Positions 35,805-43,658 of a stretch of 64,000 bases of DNA are shown piece by piece. Source of the stretch: Streptomyces sp. Je 1-369. Lineage in GTDB: Bacteria; Actinomycetota; Actinomycetes; Streptomycetales; Streptomycetaceae. The position numbers were made by a program, and so were the translations under genes. The DNA is taken from contig NZ_CP101750.1 of the NCBI RefSeq assembly GCF_026810505.1, positions 3,439,254-3,503,253 of the forward strand, written 5' to 3'. The notes under the pieces were generated by a model, which saw only the letters and a list, made by a program, of their open reading frames with translations, was not told the origin of the DNA and searched no databases. The first letter of the stretch is position 1. Every line of letters starts with the position of its first letter.

Positions 35805-37405
35805 GCGGGGCGCTCCTCACGCGCCGGGCCTGCCACGGCGCGACGGCGCTCGGCGGTGGCGGCAGGCGCCGGCGCCCCACCCCGTACCTCGTCCTCGGCG
35901 GGCTGTTCTGGCTGGTGATGTCGCTCGCGTACTGGCGGGTCCCGATGTGCTGCGACTTCGGCCAGCACGCGGCGGTCGTCGAGCGTCTGAAGGAGAACCT
36001 CCTCCACCCCGCGCACCCGATGGCGGACCTGCCGGGCGAGGGCAGCGCGTACTACTCGCCGTACGCCGTCGCGCAGGGCCTGTTCGCCGAGGTCACAGGC
36101 CTCGCGGGCTGGCAGGTCGTGAAGCTCGCGGGCCCGCTGAACCTCCTCGTCCTGCTGACCGGCATCGGCCGCTTCGTCCGCGTCCTGACGCCCCGCCCGT
36201 GGGCGCCGGTCCTCGCGCTGCTCGCGATGGTGCTGCTGTGGGGCACCCGGATGGCGTGGTGGAGCGGCTACCTGGGGCTCATGTCGATGACGGGGAACCT
36301 CGGGTACCCGTCGACGTTCGCGATCGGCCTGACGTTCTGGGCGTGGGCGTGGGCGGGGACGCTGACCCGCGACGCGCGGGGCGGCCTGATGCCGTACGCG
36401 GGGCTGGGCGGCCTGTGGCCGTATGTGGGGCTCGGCGGCCTGTGCGGCCTGATCCTGCTCGTCCACCCCATCTCGTCGGTGGGGGCGGTGATCGGGGTCG
36501 TCGCGTTCGCGGCTTCGGGGCGCGCGGTGGGACGCCGGGCGCTGTGCTGGACGGCGACCGCCCTCACCGCCGCCGTGATCGGTGCGGTCTGGCCGTACTA
36601 CAGCGTCTTCTCCCTCGTCGGTGACGCGTCCGTCGACTGGATCCACCGCCAGCTCTACACCGAGCTGCCGCAGCGCTTCTGGCTGGCCCTGCTCGGCCTG
36701 CCCGCCCTGTGGCTGCGCTTCCGCAGGGACCGCAGGGACCCCCTGGTCCTGATGTTCGCCCTGGACTGCGCGGTCGTCGCGTACGGCTGGGTCAGCGGCC
36801 ACTACACGTACGGCCGCATCCTCGGCCTGACCCTGGTCCCCCTCCAGTTCGCGCTGGCCATCGAGCTCGCGGCGCCGCGCGCCTGGGGATGGCGGCGCGG
36901 CGCGCTCGCCGGGGCGGCGGCGCTCGGCGCGTGCGTCGGGTTCTTCCAGATCCAGGCGGGCGCCGTCGTGCCGCGCGCCCTGGACCCCATCGGCTTCGAC
37001 CAGCCGCCGCGCTGGCCCGGTTACGGGTGGGCGGTCGGCCACATGCACCGGGGCGACGTCGTCCTCACCAACGGCTACTACCCCACCCGTTCCGTGCCCG
37101 GCTACGGCGCCAACCTCGTCGCCCCCGCCTGGCCCGACGCCTCGCTCGACGAGGACGTACGCAACCGGCGCCTCGCGGCCGTACGCACCTACCTCGACCC
37201 CGGATCGACGCGTGCCGAGCGCACGGCGATCGTCCGCCGCTACGACGTGCGGTGGCTGCTGCTCTCCCGTGACCAGCGGGTTCCGTCCGAGGCCGTGGTC
37301 ATGGGCTGGAGTCCGCGTACGGGCGAGGTGCTCGCCCGGGTGGGCGCTCCGAAAGGTGCGGATCGCGACGGGTCCACGCCCACGAATGCCCCTCTAATCG
37401 GATAA
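35801..37405 (+). CDS. Polytopic membrane protein, GT-C-like
   Basis: 534 residues with about ten to twelve membrane segments. An early outer loop has CCDFGQHAAVVERLKENLLH, followed by the SAYYSPYAVAQGL segment; this resembles GT-C enzymes, where an acidic residue early in the first loop is catalytic. The C-terminus is a soluble domain (LTNGYYPTRSVPGYGANLVA; TYLDPGSTRAERTAIVRRYD). The 55981-57498 product shares the plan and motifs such as YYSP, YPSTFA and GTSRAERLDILRRYGVRW. It probably moves a sugar from a polyprenyl carrier onto a surface polymer. The GTG start overlaps the upstream stop (GTGA). Confidence 0.72.
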   Translation: MSGALLTRRACHGATALGGGGRRRRPTPYLVLGGLFWLVMSLAYWRVPMCCDFGQHAAVVERLKENLLHPAHPMADLPGEGSAYYSPYAVAQGLFAEVTGLAGWQVVKLAGPLNLLVLLTGIGRFVRVLTPRPWAPVLALLAMVLLWGTRMAWWSGYLGLMSMTGNLGYPSTFAIGLTFWAWAWAGTLTRDARGGLMPYAGLGGLWPYVGLGGLCGLILLVHPISSVGAVIGVVAFAASGRAVGRRALCWTATALTAAVIGAVWPYYSVFSLVGDASVDWIHRQLYTELPQRFWLALLGLPALWLRFRRDRRDPLVLMFALDCAVVAYGWVSGHYTYGRILGLTLVPLQFALAIELAAPRAWGWRRGALAGAAALGACVGFFQIQAGAVVPRALDPIGFDQPPRWPGYGWAVGHMHRGDVVLTNGYYPTRSVPGYGANLVAPAWPDASLDEDVRNRRLAAVRTYLDPGSTRAERTAIVRRYDVRWLLLSRDQRVPSEAVVMGWSPRTGEVLARVGAPKGADRDGSTPTNAPLIG

Positions 37406-37418
37406 TTGCCAGCAACCC

Positions 37419-37432
37419 CTAAAATTTCCCCT
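37419..37432 (+). promoter_or_regulatory. Candidate -10 box for a leaderless transcript
   Basis: TAAAAT at 37420-37425 ends seven bases before the GTG at 37433, the spacing expected when transcription begins at the start codon itself. The stretch 37390-37428 is unusually AT-rich for this DNA. No convincing -35 box or Shine-Dalgarno sequence is present. Confidence 0.45.
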
Positions 37433-39082
37433 GTGGACCGCATCCTGCCTCACCCGAGTGCCCAGAACACCCCTGTCACGAACCCGTCCGTCGCCTCCGT
37501 CGTCTCTGTCGTCGTGATCGGATACAACGACGCGGCCCACCTCGCGGACGCCGTGCGCTCCGCGCTGGCGCAAGGCCCCGCCGTCCACGAGGTGATCGCC
37601 GTCGACGACTGCTCGACGGACGGCAGCGCGGACATCCTGGCCGGGCTGGCGGCCGACGACCCGCGCGTGCGCGTCATCCGCCGCGAGACCAACAGCGGCG
37701 GCTGCGGCACGCCCCGCAACGACGGAATCGACGCGGCCGCCGCGCCGTACCTGATGTTCCTCGACAGCGACGACGTGCTGCCGCCCGGCGCGGTCGACGC
37801 GCTGCTCGCCGCCGCCCGCAGGCACGGCGCGGAGGTCGCGTCCGGGCTCTGCGTGCGCCGCGAACTGCCCTCGGGGCGCGAGGTGCCCTGGCAGCCGGAG
37901 ATCTACCGCAAGGCGCAGCTCGTCGTCCGCCCCGAGCTGCGCCCGCGCCTCGTCCACGACACGCTCTGCGTCAACAAGCTCTACCGCACGGCCTTCCTGC
38001 GCGAGCACGGCATCCGCTTCCCCGAAGGCCGCTTCATCTACGAGGACTTCGTCTTCACCGCGCGCATGCTGGCCGCCGCGCCGCGCATCGCCCTGGTCCC
38101 CGACACGGTCTACGTCTGGCACGTGCGCCGCGCCGCCGCCAAGCTGTCGATCTCCCTGGACCGCGCCGACATCGCCAACTGGGAAGCCCGCACGGAGGCG
38201 CACCGCCAGTCCGTCGAGATCCTGCGGGACGCGCGCGGCACCGGCGGCAAGCGGCTCGCGCGGGCGGCCCGCGCCAAGTTCCTCGACCACAGCCTGCGCA
38301 TGTACACGCGCGAACTCACCGCGCGCGGCACGGAGTACCGGCGCGAGTGGTGGGGCCTCACGCGCGCCTACCTGGCGACGTTCGACGCCGCCGACCTCGA
38401 CGCGGCGCCCGCGCCGGGCCGCGTCATCGCCCGCGTCATCCTCGCCTCCGACGAACCCCGGGACCTGCGCCGCCTCAACCAGGTCGCGGCCCGCCCGGCC
38501 CGGCTCGCGCCGCCGTACCCGACGATGGCCGACGGCACGCCCGTCTGGGCCTCCGACCTCCCCCAGGTCACCCTGGAGCACCTGCTCGTGCGGCCCGTGC
38601 GGCTGCTGCCCATCGCGGTCGACGGCGAGCTGCGCCCCGCGGCGGGCGGGTCGCGGCTGACGCTGCGGCTGCACGAGCTGTACGGACGGGTGGCGGACGC
38701 GGGCCCCGCAACGGTCGACGTCGAGCTGGTGCACCGTCAGACCGGCCTGCCCGGGATGCGCAGGACGGCGGCGTTCGCCGCCGAACGCCCCGGCGAGACA
38801 TGGACCGCGACACTCCTCCTGGACCTCTCCTCGCTGGACACCGCCGTATGGGACATCCGCCTCCGCCTCCTCTTCGAGGACGGCACGGCGCGCGACTCGA
38901 CCGCGCACGCCGTCGCGGGACCCGGGCTGCTGCGCAGGACGGTGGTGCCGAGCAGGCGGCGCGGTGTCCTGCTCGTCCAGCCGTACGCCACGCAGGCGGG
39001 GAACCTGTCGGTGCGGCTGGCCCCGGGCGTGCGGGGTGTGGCGGGGGTCGCGAAGCGCCGCCTGACCCGGCTCCTGCGCTGA
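37433..39082 (+). CDS. GT2 glycosyltransferase with beta-rich C-terminal domain
   Basis: 549 residues from the GTG at 37433; a TTG at 37406 is in frame but adjoins the preceding stop. The GT-A domain, about 20-230, is intact: VVSVVVIGYNDAAHLADAV, VDDCSTDGS, NSGGCGTPRNDGID, LMFLDSDDVLP and YEDFVFTARML. A helical linker (230-330) and a beta-rich C-terminal half (about 370-549) follow. The protein is a close relative of the 50464-52140 product, sharing the unusual NSGGC-x-x-PRN motif, but has no TagF domain. It probably adds a sugar to the cluster's polymer from the cytoplasmic side. Acceptor and donor are unknown. Confidence 0.82.
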   Translation: MDRILPHPSAQNTPVTNPSVASVVSVVVIGYNDAAHLADAVRSALAQGPAVHEVIAVDDCSTDGSADILAGLAADDPRVRVIRRETNSGGCGTPRNDGIDAAAAPYLMFLDSDDVLPPGAVDALLAAARRHGAEVASGLCVRRELPSGREVPWQPEIYRKAQLVVRPELRPRLVHDTLCVNKLYRTAFLREHGIRFPEGRFIYEDFVFTARMLAAAPRIALVPDTVYVWHVRRAAAKLSISLDRADIANWEARTEAHRQSVEILRDARGTGGKRLARAARAKFLDHSLRMYTRELTARGTEYRREWWGLTRAYLATFDAADLDAAPAPGRVIARVILASDEPRDLRRLNQVAARPARLAPPYPTMADGTPVWASDLPQVTLEHLLVRPVRLLPIAVDGELRPAAGGSRLTLRLHELYGRVADAGPATVDVELVHRQTGLPGMRRTAAFAAERPGETWTATLLLDLSSLDTAVWDIRLRLLFEDGTARDSTAHAVAGPGLLRRTVVPSRRRGVLLVQPYATQAGNLSVRLAPGVRGVAGVAKRRLTRLLR

Positions 39083-39194
39083 GCGCCGGGCCCCGCAGGC
39101 CGCTGACGCACACCGAACAAGGCCTCTGCGAAACTGCACTCCACGCACACACGCACACAGGCACACACTCGCGACAAGACAGGACAAGACGACC

Positions 39195-40187
39195 ATGACC
39201 TGGCTGATCACCGGCGGCGCCGGATACATCGGGGCGCACGTCGTCCGCGCCATGACGGAGGCGGGCGAGCGGGCCGTGGTCTACGACGACCTGTCCACCG
39301 GCATCGCCGAGCGCGTCCCCGCCGGGGTGCCGCTGGTGACCGGCTCGGTCCTCGACGGCGACCGGCTGATCCGCACGTTCGCGGAGCACGGGGTCACCGG
39401 CATCGTGCATTTGGCGGGCAAGAAGCAGGTCGGCGAATCGGTGGAACGCCCGCTGCACTACTACCACGAGAACGTGGAGGGCCTGCGGGTCCTCCTGGAG
39501 GCCGTGACCGCGTCGGACGACGTGGCCCACTTCGTCTTCTCGTCCTCCGCCTCCGTCTACGGCATGCCCGACGTCGACCTCGTGACCGAGGAGACGCCGT
39601 GCCGGCCGATGAGCCCGTACGGCGAGACGAAGCTGGCCGGCGAGTGGCTGGTCCGCGCGGTGGGCCGCGCGCACGGCCTGACGACGGCGTCCCTGCGCTA
39701 CTTCAACGTGGCGGGCGCGGCCTCGGCGGACCTCGCCGACACGGGTGTCTTCAACCTGGTCCCGATGGTCTTCGAGAAGCTCACCGCGGGCGAGGCCCCG
39801 CGCATCTTCGGCGCGGACTACGCGACGCCGGACGGCACGTGCGTACGGGACTACATCCACGTCGTCGACATCGCCGAGGCCCACGTGGCCGCGGCCCGCG
39901 CGCTCACCTCCGCCACACCCGGCACGGACCTCACCCTCAACATCGGCCGCGGCGAGGGCGTATCGGTCCGCGAGATGACAACCCTCATCAACGAGGTCAC
40001 CGGCCACACCACCCCCGCCGAGGTCACACCCCGCCGCCCCGGCGACCCGGCCCGCGTGGTCGCCTCCGCGGACCGCATCGCCACGGAACTCGGCTGGTCC
40101 GCGAAGCGCGACGTACGCGACATGATCGCGTCGGCGTGGGCGGGCTGGATCCACCAGCACCCGGGCGCGGCGCGCGGCGACCGCTGA
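39195..40187 (+). CDS. galE: UDP-glucose 4-epimerase
   Basis: 330 residues. The Rossmann motif is ITGGAGYIGAH, the catalytic triad is SSSASVYG with Y-x-x-x-K in SPYGETKLAGE, and the family motifs HLAGKKQVGESVERP, RYFNVAGA, DGTCVRDYIHVVDIA and LNIGRGEGVSV are all present. It interconverts UDP-glucose and UDP-galactose, or the N-acetyl forms, supplying donor sugars to the glycosyltransferases around it. Own promoter likely: the preceding gap is 112 bp. The start is the ATG at 39195, with AGGAC upstream. Confidence 0.93.
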   Translation: MTWLITGGAGYIGAHVVRAMTEAGERAVVYDDLSTGIAERVPAGVPLVTGSVLDGDRLIRTFAEHGVTGIVHLAGKKQVGESVERPLHYYHENVEGLRVLLEAVTASDDVAHFVFSSSASVYGMPDVDLVTEETPCRPMSPYGETKLAGEWLVRAVGRAHGLTTASLRYFNVAGAASADLADTGVFNLVPMVFEKLTAGEAPRIFGADYATPDGTCVRDYIHVVDIAEAHVAAARALTSATPGTDLTLNIGRGEGVSVREMTTLINEVTGHTTPAEVTPRRPGDPARVVASADRIATELGWSAKRDVRDMIASAWAGWIHQHPGAARGDR

Positions 40188-40214
40188 GGGCCTGGGGGGG
40201 CGGGCTGCAGGACG

Positions 40215-40238
40215 GATGGTGTAGCCCGCTACACCATC
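40215..40238. promoter_or_regulatory. Perfect 11-bp palindrome
   Basis: GATGGTGTAGC and GCTACACCATC flank a CC spacer. It sits 27 bp after galE and 104 bp before a small membrane protein gene. The even arms and lack of a T tract fit either an operator for a dimeric regulator or a terminator hairpin. Confidence 0.5.
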
Positions 40239-40341
40239 GGTTCGGGTGGACACCCCATCGTGGCGGCACCGCGCCGCCGACAGAGTGGAGTCCAGGCCGC
40301 CGCACGAGGCGTCGGCCGCCCCGCCCGGAAGGCAGCACCCC

Positions 40342-40506
40342 ATGAAGGCCCTGCTCTGGCTCGTCCTCGCCGCCGCCGTCGTCGTCAACGTCTCGACCGG
40401 CTTCGCTCTCGACGGTGTACAGCAGGTGCTGGTCAGCGTGGCTACGGGCGCCACGGCGCTGGGCGCGGGCGCGTTCCTGGTCCTGACGCACCGTCGTCGG
40501 GCATAG
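40342..40506 (+). CDS. Small hydrophobic protein
   Basis: 54 residues, start ATG with AAGG about ten bases upstream. It consists of two membrane segments, ALLWLVLAAAVVVNVSTG and VLVSVATGATALGAGAFLVL, with a basic end (THRRRA). I know of no function for it. It stands alone between the galE-side palindrome and the repeat-rich region. Confidence 0.65.
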   Translation: MKALLWLVLAAAVVVNVSTGFALDGVQQVLVSVATGATALGAGAFLVLTHRRRA

Positions 40507-40663
40507 GCATCCGTACCGGCGCGCGGCCGGGCGGCAGGAGCCCCTGGGACCGCCGCAACTCCGCGCCCTCCTGACCGCCCCCAGAAATGGCTCTGCCACG
40601 CAGTCACGCTCAGTTCCCTGCGAGGGGCGGGTCGGGCGGCGACTTTGGTGGCCCGGTGACGTT

Positions 40664-40893
40664 GATGGTCACCGGGGCCGCCCGGGGTTTTGCGGAGTGT
40701 GGCGGTTCCGGGCCGACAGTAAAGGGCGCTCCGCTGCGCTGCGCGTCGGCTTCGCCGATTCCGCTCCGCTCCACCCTTGACTCCCGCCCCTGCACCGCAG
40801 TTGAACGTTGACCCGGACGGCCAGGGGTGAGGCGGCGGACTTCTCTGGATGGGTCATCGGCTTTCGCTGCCGGGTGCGGCCCGGTCCAACGTG
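40664..40893 (+). repeat. Left arm of large inverted repeat
   Basis: About 230 bp beginning GATGGTCACCGGGGCC and ending in the first 43-bp unit. It matches the reverse complement of 41714-41942 at about nine bases in ten by eye, including long identical runs around GACAGTAAAGGGCGCTCC and TTGAACGTTGACCCGGACGG. Confidence 0.9.
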
Positions 40894-41223
40894 GCCGACC
40901 GCCCCGGTCACGGCACCGCCAGCTGCGCGGCTGCGCTGCTCGGGTCATCTGCTCGCGTTGCCGGGTGCGACCCGGCCCAACGTGAGTCGTCCCCACGGTC
41001 TGGGGCGGGTCATCGGCTCTCGTTGCCGGGTGCGGACCGGTCCAACGTGCATCGCCGCCACGGTCACGGCGCCGCCAGCCGCGCGGTGCGCCGGTCGGGC
41101 CATCCGCTCTCGCTGCCGGGTGTGGTCCGGCCCAACGTGAGTCGCCCTCACCGCCTGGGGGGGGCGGCCTCGCTGCTCGGGTCATCGGCTTTCGCGGCCG
41201 GGTGCGGACCGGTCCATCGCGTG
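40851..41223 (+). repeat. Five 43-45-bp repeat units, forward orientation
   Basis: Units start at 40851, 40942, 41007, 41097 and 41179. Each begins GGGYCATC, has CGYTGCCGGGTGYGG (or a close variant) in the middle and ends CCAACGTG (the last unit is degenerate, CCATCGCGTG). The first four are exactly 43 bp. The middle folds as a small hairpin (CCGGG-loop-CCCGG) in the best copies. Distances between unit starts vary (91, 65, 90, 82 bp). Confidence 0.88.
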
Positions 41224-41327
41224 TCGCCCTCACAGTTGGGGGCGGGGATGGGGTCGGTACGTCGTGTGCGGGGTGACCACCCCGGGCAGACCGAAACGCC
41301 ACCGAAGCGCCGCCCCCGGCCCCGGCC

Positions 41328-41526
41328 CCCCTCCGGCACCTACTTTGGGAAAGTTGCGAACCGTCCCGGCGCACGCCCCCCTCCCACACCCCACACGCCC
41401 CTACCCACGTCACCGATCTCGCGCATCCGGTGCAGCAAAGAGGACATACCAGGGGGCGCATCCGTATCTGCCGGGGGGCGCGCGGCGAAGGCATTCGCAA
41501 CTTTCCCAAAGTAGGTGCCGGAGGGG
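41328..41526. repeat. Central element with perfect 33-bp terminal inverted repeats
   Basis: 41328-41360 and 41494-41526 are exact reverse complements (CCCCTCCGGCACCTACTTTG, then GGAAAGTTGCGAA). The 133 bp between include an AT-richer stretch near 41430-41470. The size of 199 bp and the structure recall a miniature inverted-repeat element. No target duplication is evident. Confidence 0.85.
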
Positions 41527-41569
41527 ACGGCCCAGGCAGCCCTTCGGCAGACCGACCACCACTCCCACC

Positions 41570-41756
41570 CACGTTGGACCGGTCCGCACCCGGCAACGAA
41601 AACCGATGACCCGCCCCGAACCCTTGGGACGACTCACGTTGGGCCGGGCCGCACCCGGCAACGCGAGGTGATGACCCGAGCAGCGCAGCCGCACGCATGC
41701 GGTGAGGACGCCTCACGTTGAGCCGGGCCGCACCCGGCAGCGAAAGGTGATGACCC
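41570..41756 (-). repeat. Three 43-bp repeat units, reverse orientation
   Basis: Units at 41570-41612, 41635-41677 and 41714-41756, all exactly 43 bp, are reverse complements of the forward set (CACGTTG..CCGGKCCGCACCCGG..GATGACCC). Confidence 0.88.
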
Positions 41757-41942
41757 ACCCAACCGACCCCGCAGCCCCCACCCCTGGCCGTCCGGGTCAA
41801 CGTTCAACTGCGGTGCAGGGGCGGGAGTCAAGGGTGGAGCGGAGCGGAATCGGCGGAGCCGACGCGACCGCAGGGAGCGCCCTTTACTGTCGGCCCGGAA
41901 CCGCCACACTCCGCACAACACCGGGCGGCCCCGGTAACCATC
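41714..41942 (-). repeat. Right arm of large inverted repeat
   Basis: Reverse complement of 40664-40893, with a few substitutions and short indels mainly around 41770 and 41865. The arm ends 46 bp before the tetR stop codon. Confidence 0.9.
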
Positions 41943-41988
41943 CGGCGCGGGCCCACCGAAGGTCCCGCCAACCCCGCCCCGTGAGACC

Positions 41989-42609
41989 TCAGAGCGCCCG
42001 CAACCCCGCCGCCGTAACCGCCGCCAGCCTCCCCACGTAGCCCTTGGGCAGGTCGGCCCGCACCACTACTGAGCGCCAGTAGAGCGGGCCCGAGACCAGG
42101 TCCAGGGCCAGGTCCTCGTCGGCGCCGGAGCGGACCTCGCCCCGCTCCACCGCCGCCCGCACAATGCCGCTGGCCACGCCGTACTGGCCTTCGCGCAGCG
42201 CCTTCTGGAGTGCCTCCGCGATCTCGGGGTTGCGGGCCGCCTCGGCCTGGAGGTCGGGGATGATCTGCGAGGCGACGGGGTGGCGCAGGGCGCGCGAAGT
42301 GACCTCGTACAGCAGGCGCAGGTCCCCTTCCAGCGAGCCGGTGTCCGGGGCCGGGAGACCCTGGACCGCTATCGCCGACACCAGGTCGAGCACCAGGTGC
42401 AGCTTCGAGCGCCACCGGCGGTAGACCGCCGTCTTGCCGACGCCCGCGCGGCGCGCGATGCCCTCGATCGACATGCGCGCGTAGCCGACGGAGGCCAGTT
42501 CCCCGAAGACCGCGTCGCGGATCGCCTCGGTCACGTCCTCGCGCAGCACGGCGGCCCCGGCGGGGGCCCGGCGGCGCGGTTGTTCACCTTGTGGCCTGCT
42601 CGTCGTCAT
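41989..42609 (-). CDS. TetR-family transcriptional regulator
   Basis: 206 residues. The helix-turn-helix domain, about 25-70, reads VTEAIRDAVFGELASVGYAR, then MSIEGIARRAGVGKTAVYRR, a typical TetR motif; the C-terminal part matches the TetR_C ligand/dimer domain. It is divergent from the tagG/tagH-type exporter genes and probably represses them, with two candidate operators in between. On the complement, TATGCT (42621-42616) ends six bases before the ATG, so its own mRNA may be leaderless. Confidence 0.9.
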   Translation of the reverse strand: MTTSRPQGEQPRRRAPAGAAVLREDVTEAIRDAVFGELASVGYARMSIEGIARRAGVGKTAVYRRWRSKLHLVLDLVSAIAVQGLPAPDTGSLEGDLRLLYEVTSRALRHPVASQIIPDLQAEAARNPEIAEALQKALREGQYGVASGIVRAAVERGEVRSGADEDLALDLVSGPLYWRSVVVRADLPKGYVGRLAAVTAAGLRAL

Positions 42610-42633
42610 ACGGCCAGCATAAAGCGTGACGAC

Positions 42634-42698
42634 GATACGGTTGCGTTCCGACGTGCCGACGTCTTAGTGTCGGCGTTGCGACGATACGGGCCCGTCCC
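42634..42698. promoter_or_regulatory. Two candidate TetR operators around the exporter promoter
   Basis: Two similar sites, GATACG-GTTG-CGTTCC (42634-42649) and GATACG-GGCC-CGTCCC (42683-42698), are pseudo-palindromes spaced 49 bp apart and embedded in 26-bp near-repeats starting GACGATACGG and ending CCGACGT. Between them, TTGCGT (42641-42646) and TAGTGT (42665-42670), 18 bp apart, could be the exporter promoter; the first site would cover its -35 box. Confidence 0.6.
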
Positions 42699-42737
42699 GA
42701 CGTACGCCTCCAGCCTCCCCGAGCGAAAGCAACGGAC

Positions 42738-43658
42738 GTGAGCCAGGCCCTCGACACACCGTCCCGCACGGCACACCCCGCCGACCGGACACCCGACCCC
42801 GCCGACCTCGCCGCCCTGCACGGCCTGACCGTCAGCGGCGCCCGCCCCTCCCTGCCCGCCTACGTACGGCAGCTGTGGCAGCGCCGCCACTTCATCACCG
42901 CCTTCGCGACGGCCAAGCTGACGGCGCAGTACAGCCAGGCCAAGCTCGGCCAGGTCTGGCAGGTGATGACCCCGCTCCTGAACGCGGCGGTCTACTACTT
43001 CATCTTCGGCGTGCTCATGGACACCAAGCGCGACGTCGAGGACTACGTCCCGTTCCTGGTCACCGGCGTCTTCGTCTTCACCTTCACCCAGCAGTCCGTG
43101 ATGGCGGGGACCCGCGCGATCTCGGGCAGCCTCGGCCTGGTCCGCGCCCTGCACTTCCCGCGCGCCTCACTGCCGATCTCGTACTGCCTGCAACAGCTCC
43201 AGCAGCTGCTGTTCTCCATGTGCGCGCTCGTCGTGATCCTGCTCTGCTTCGGCGTCCCGCCCACCGCGTCGTGGCTCCTGGTGCTGCCCGTCCTCGCGCT
43301 GCAGTTCACGTTCAACACCGGTCTCGCGCTCGTCATGGCGCGGCTCGGCAGCAGGACGCCGGACATCGCGCAGCTGATGCCGTTCGTGCTGCGGACCTGG
43401 ATGTACGCGTCCGGGGTGATGTGGAGCATCGACGCCGTCCTCAAGGGCAAGCACCTGCCGCACGCCGTGCAGGTCCTCCTGGAATCCAACCCGGCGGCGG
43501 TGTACATCGACCTCATGAGGTTCGCGCTGATCGACAGTTTCCAGCGCGACCAGCTCCCGCACCACGTGTGGGCCTGGGCCCTCGGCTGGGCCCTGCTCGC
43601 CGGCGTCGGCGGGTTCATCTACTTCTGGAAGGCAGAGGAGACGTACGGCCGTGGCTGA
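42738..43658 (+). CDS. tagG: ABC-2 type polysaccharide/teichoic-acid export permease
   Basis: 306 residues with six membrane segments. Motifs of the ABC-2 membrane family are visible: TAKLTAQYSQAKLGQVWQVM before the first segment, AVYYFIFGVLM, and the C-terminal ESNPAAVYIDLMRFALID. This is the permease that passes a lipid-linked polymer across the membrane, as TagG or Wzm do. GTG start at 42738. It overlaps the ATPase gene by 8 bp. Symbol by family resemblance; the exact polymer is unknown. Confidence 0.88.
   Translation: MSQALDTPSRTAHPADRTPDPADLAALHGLTVSGARPSLPAYVRQLWQRRHFITAFATAKLTAQYSQAKLGQVWQVMTPLLNAAVYYFIFGVLMDTKRDVEDYVPFLVTGVFVFTFTQQSVMAGTRAISGSLGLVRALHFPRASLPISYCLQQLQQLLFSMCALVVILLCFGVPPTASWLLVLPVLALQFTFNTGLALVMARLGSRTPDIAQLMPFVLRTWMYASGVMWSIDAVLKGKHLPHAVQVLLESNPAAVYIDLMRFALIDSFQRDQLPHHVWAWALGWALLAGVGGFIYFWKAEETYGRG

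Larger units (their letters stand above)
40507..41988. other. 1.48-kb non-coding nested palindromic region
   Basis: No frame here looks like a real protein. The region holds, from outside in: two inverted arms of about 230 bp (40664-40893 and 41714-41942), an array of eight 43-bp units, and a central element with perfect 33-bp inverted repeats. It sits between a small membrane protein gene and the tetR gene beside the wall-polymer exporter. The sub-features are listed separately. Confidence 0.85.

Noticed and set aside
40851..41756. 43-bp repeats considered as a CRISPR array
   Set aside because: Spacing is irregular, orientation flips in the middle, repeats vary and no cas genes are near.
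40610..41800. Open frames inside the nested palindrome
   Set aside because: The translations mirror the DNA repeats on both strands and have no ribosome-binding site or domain.
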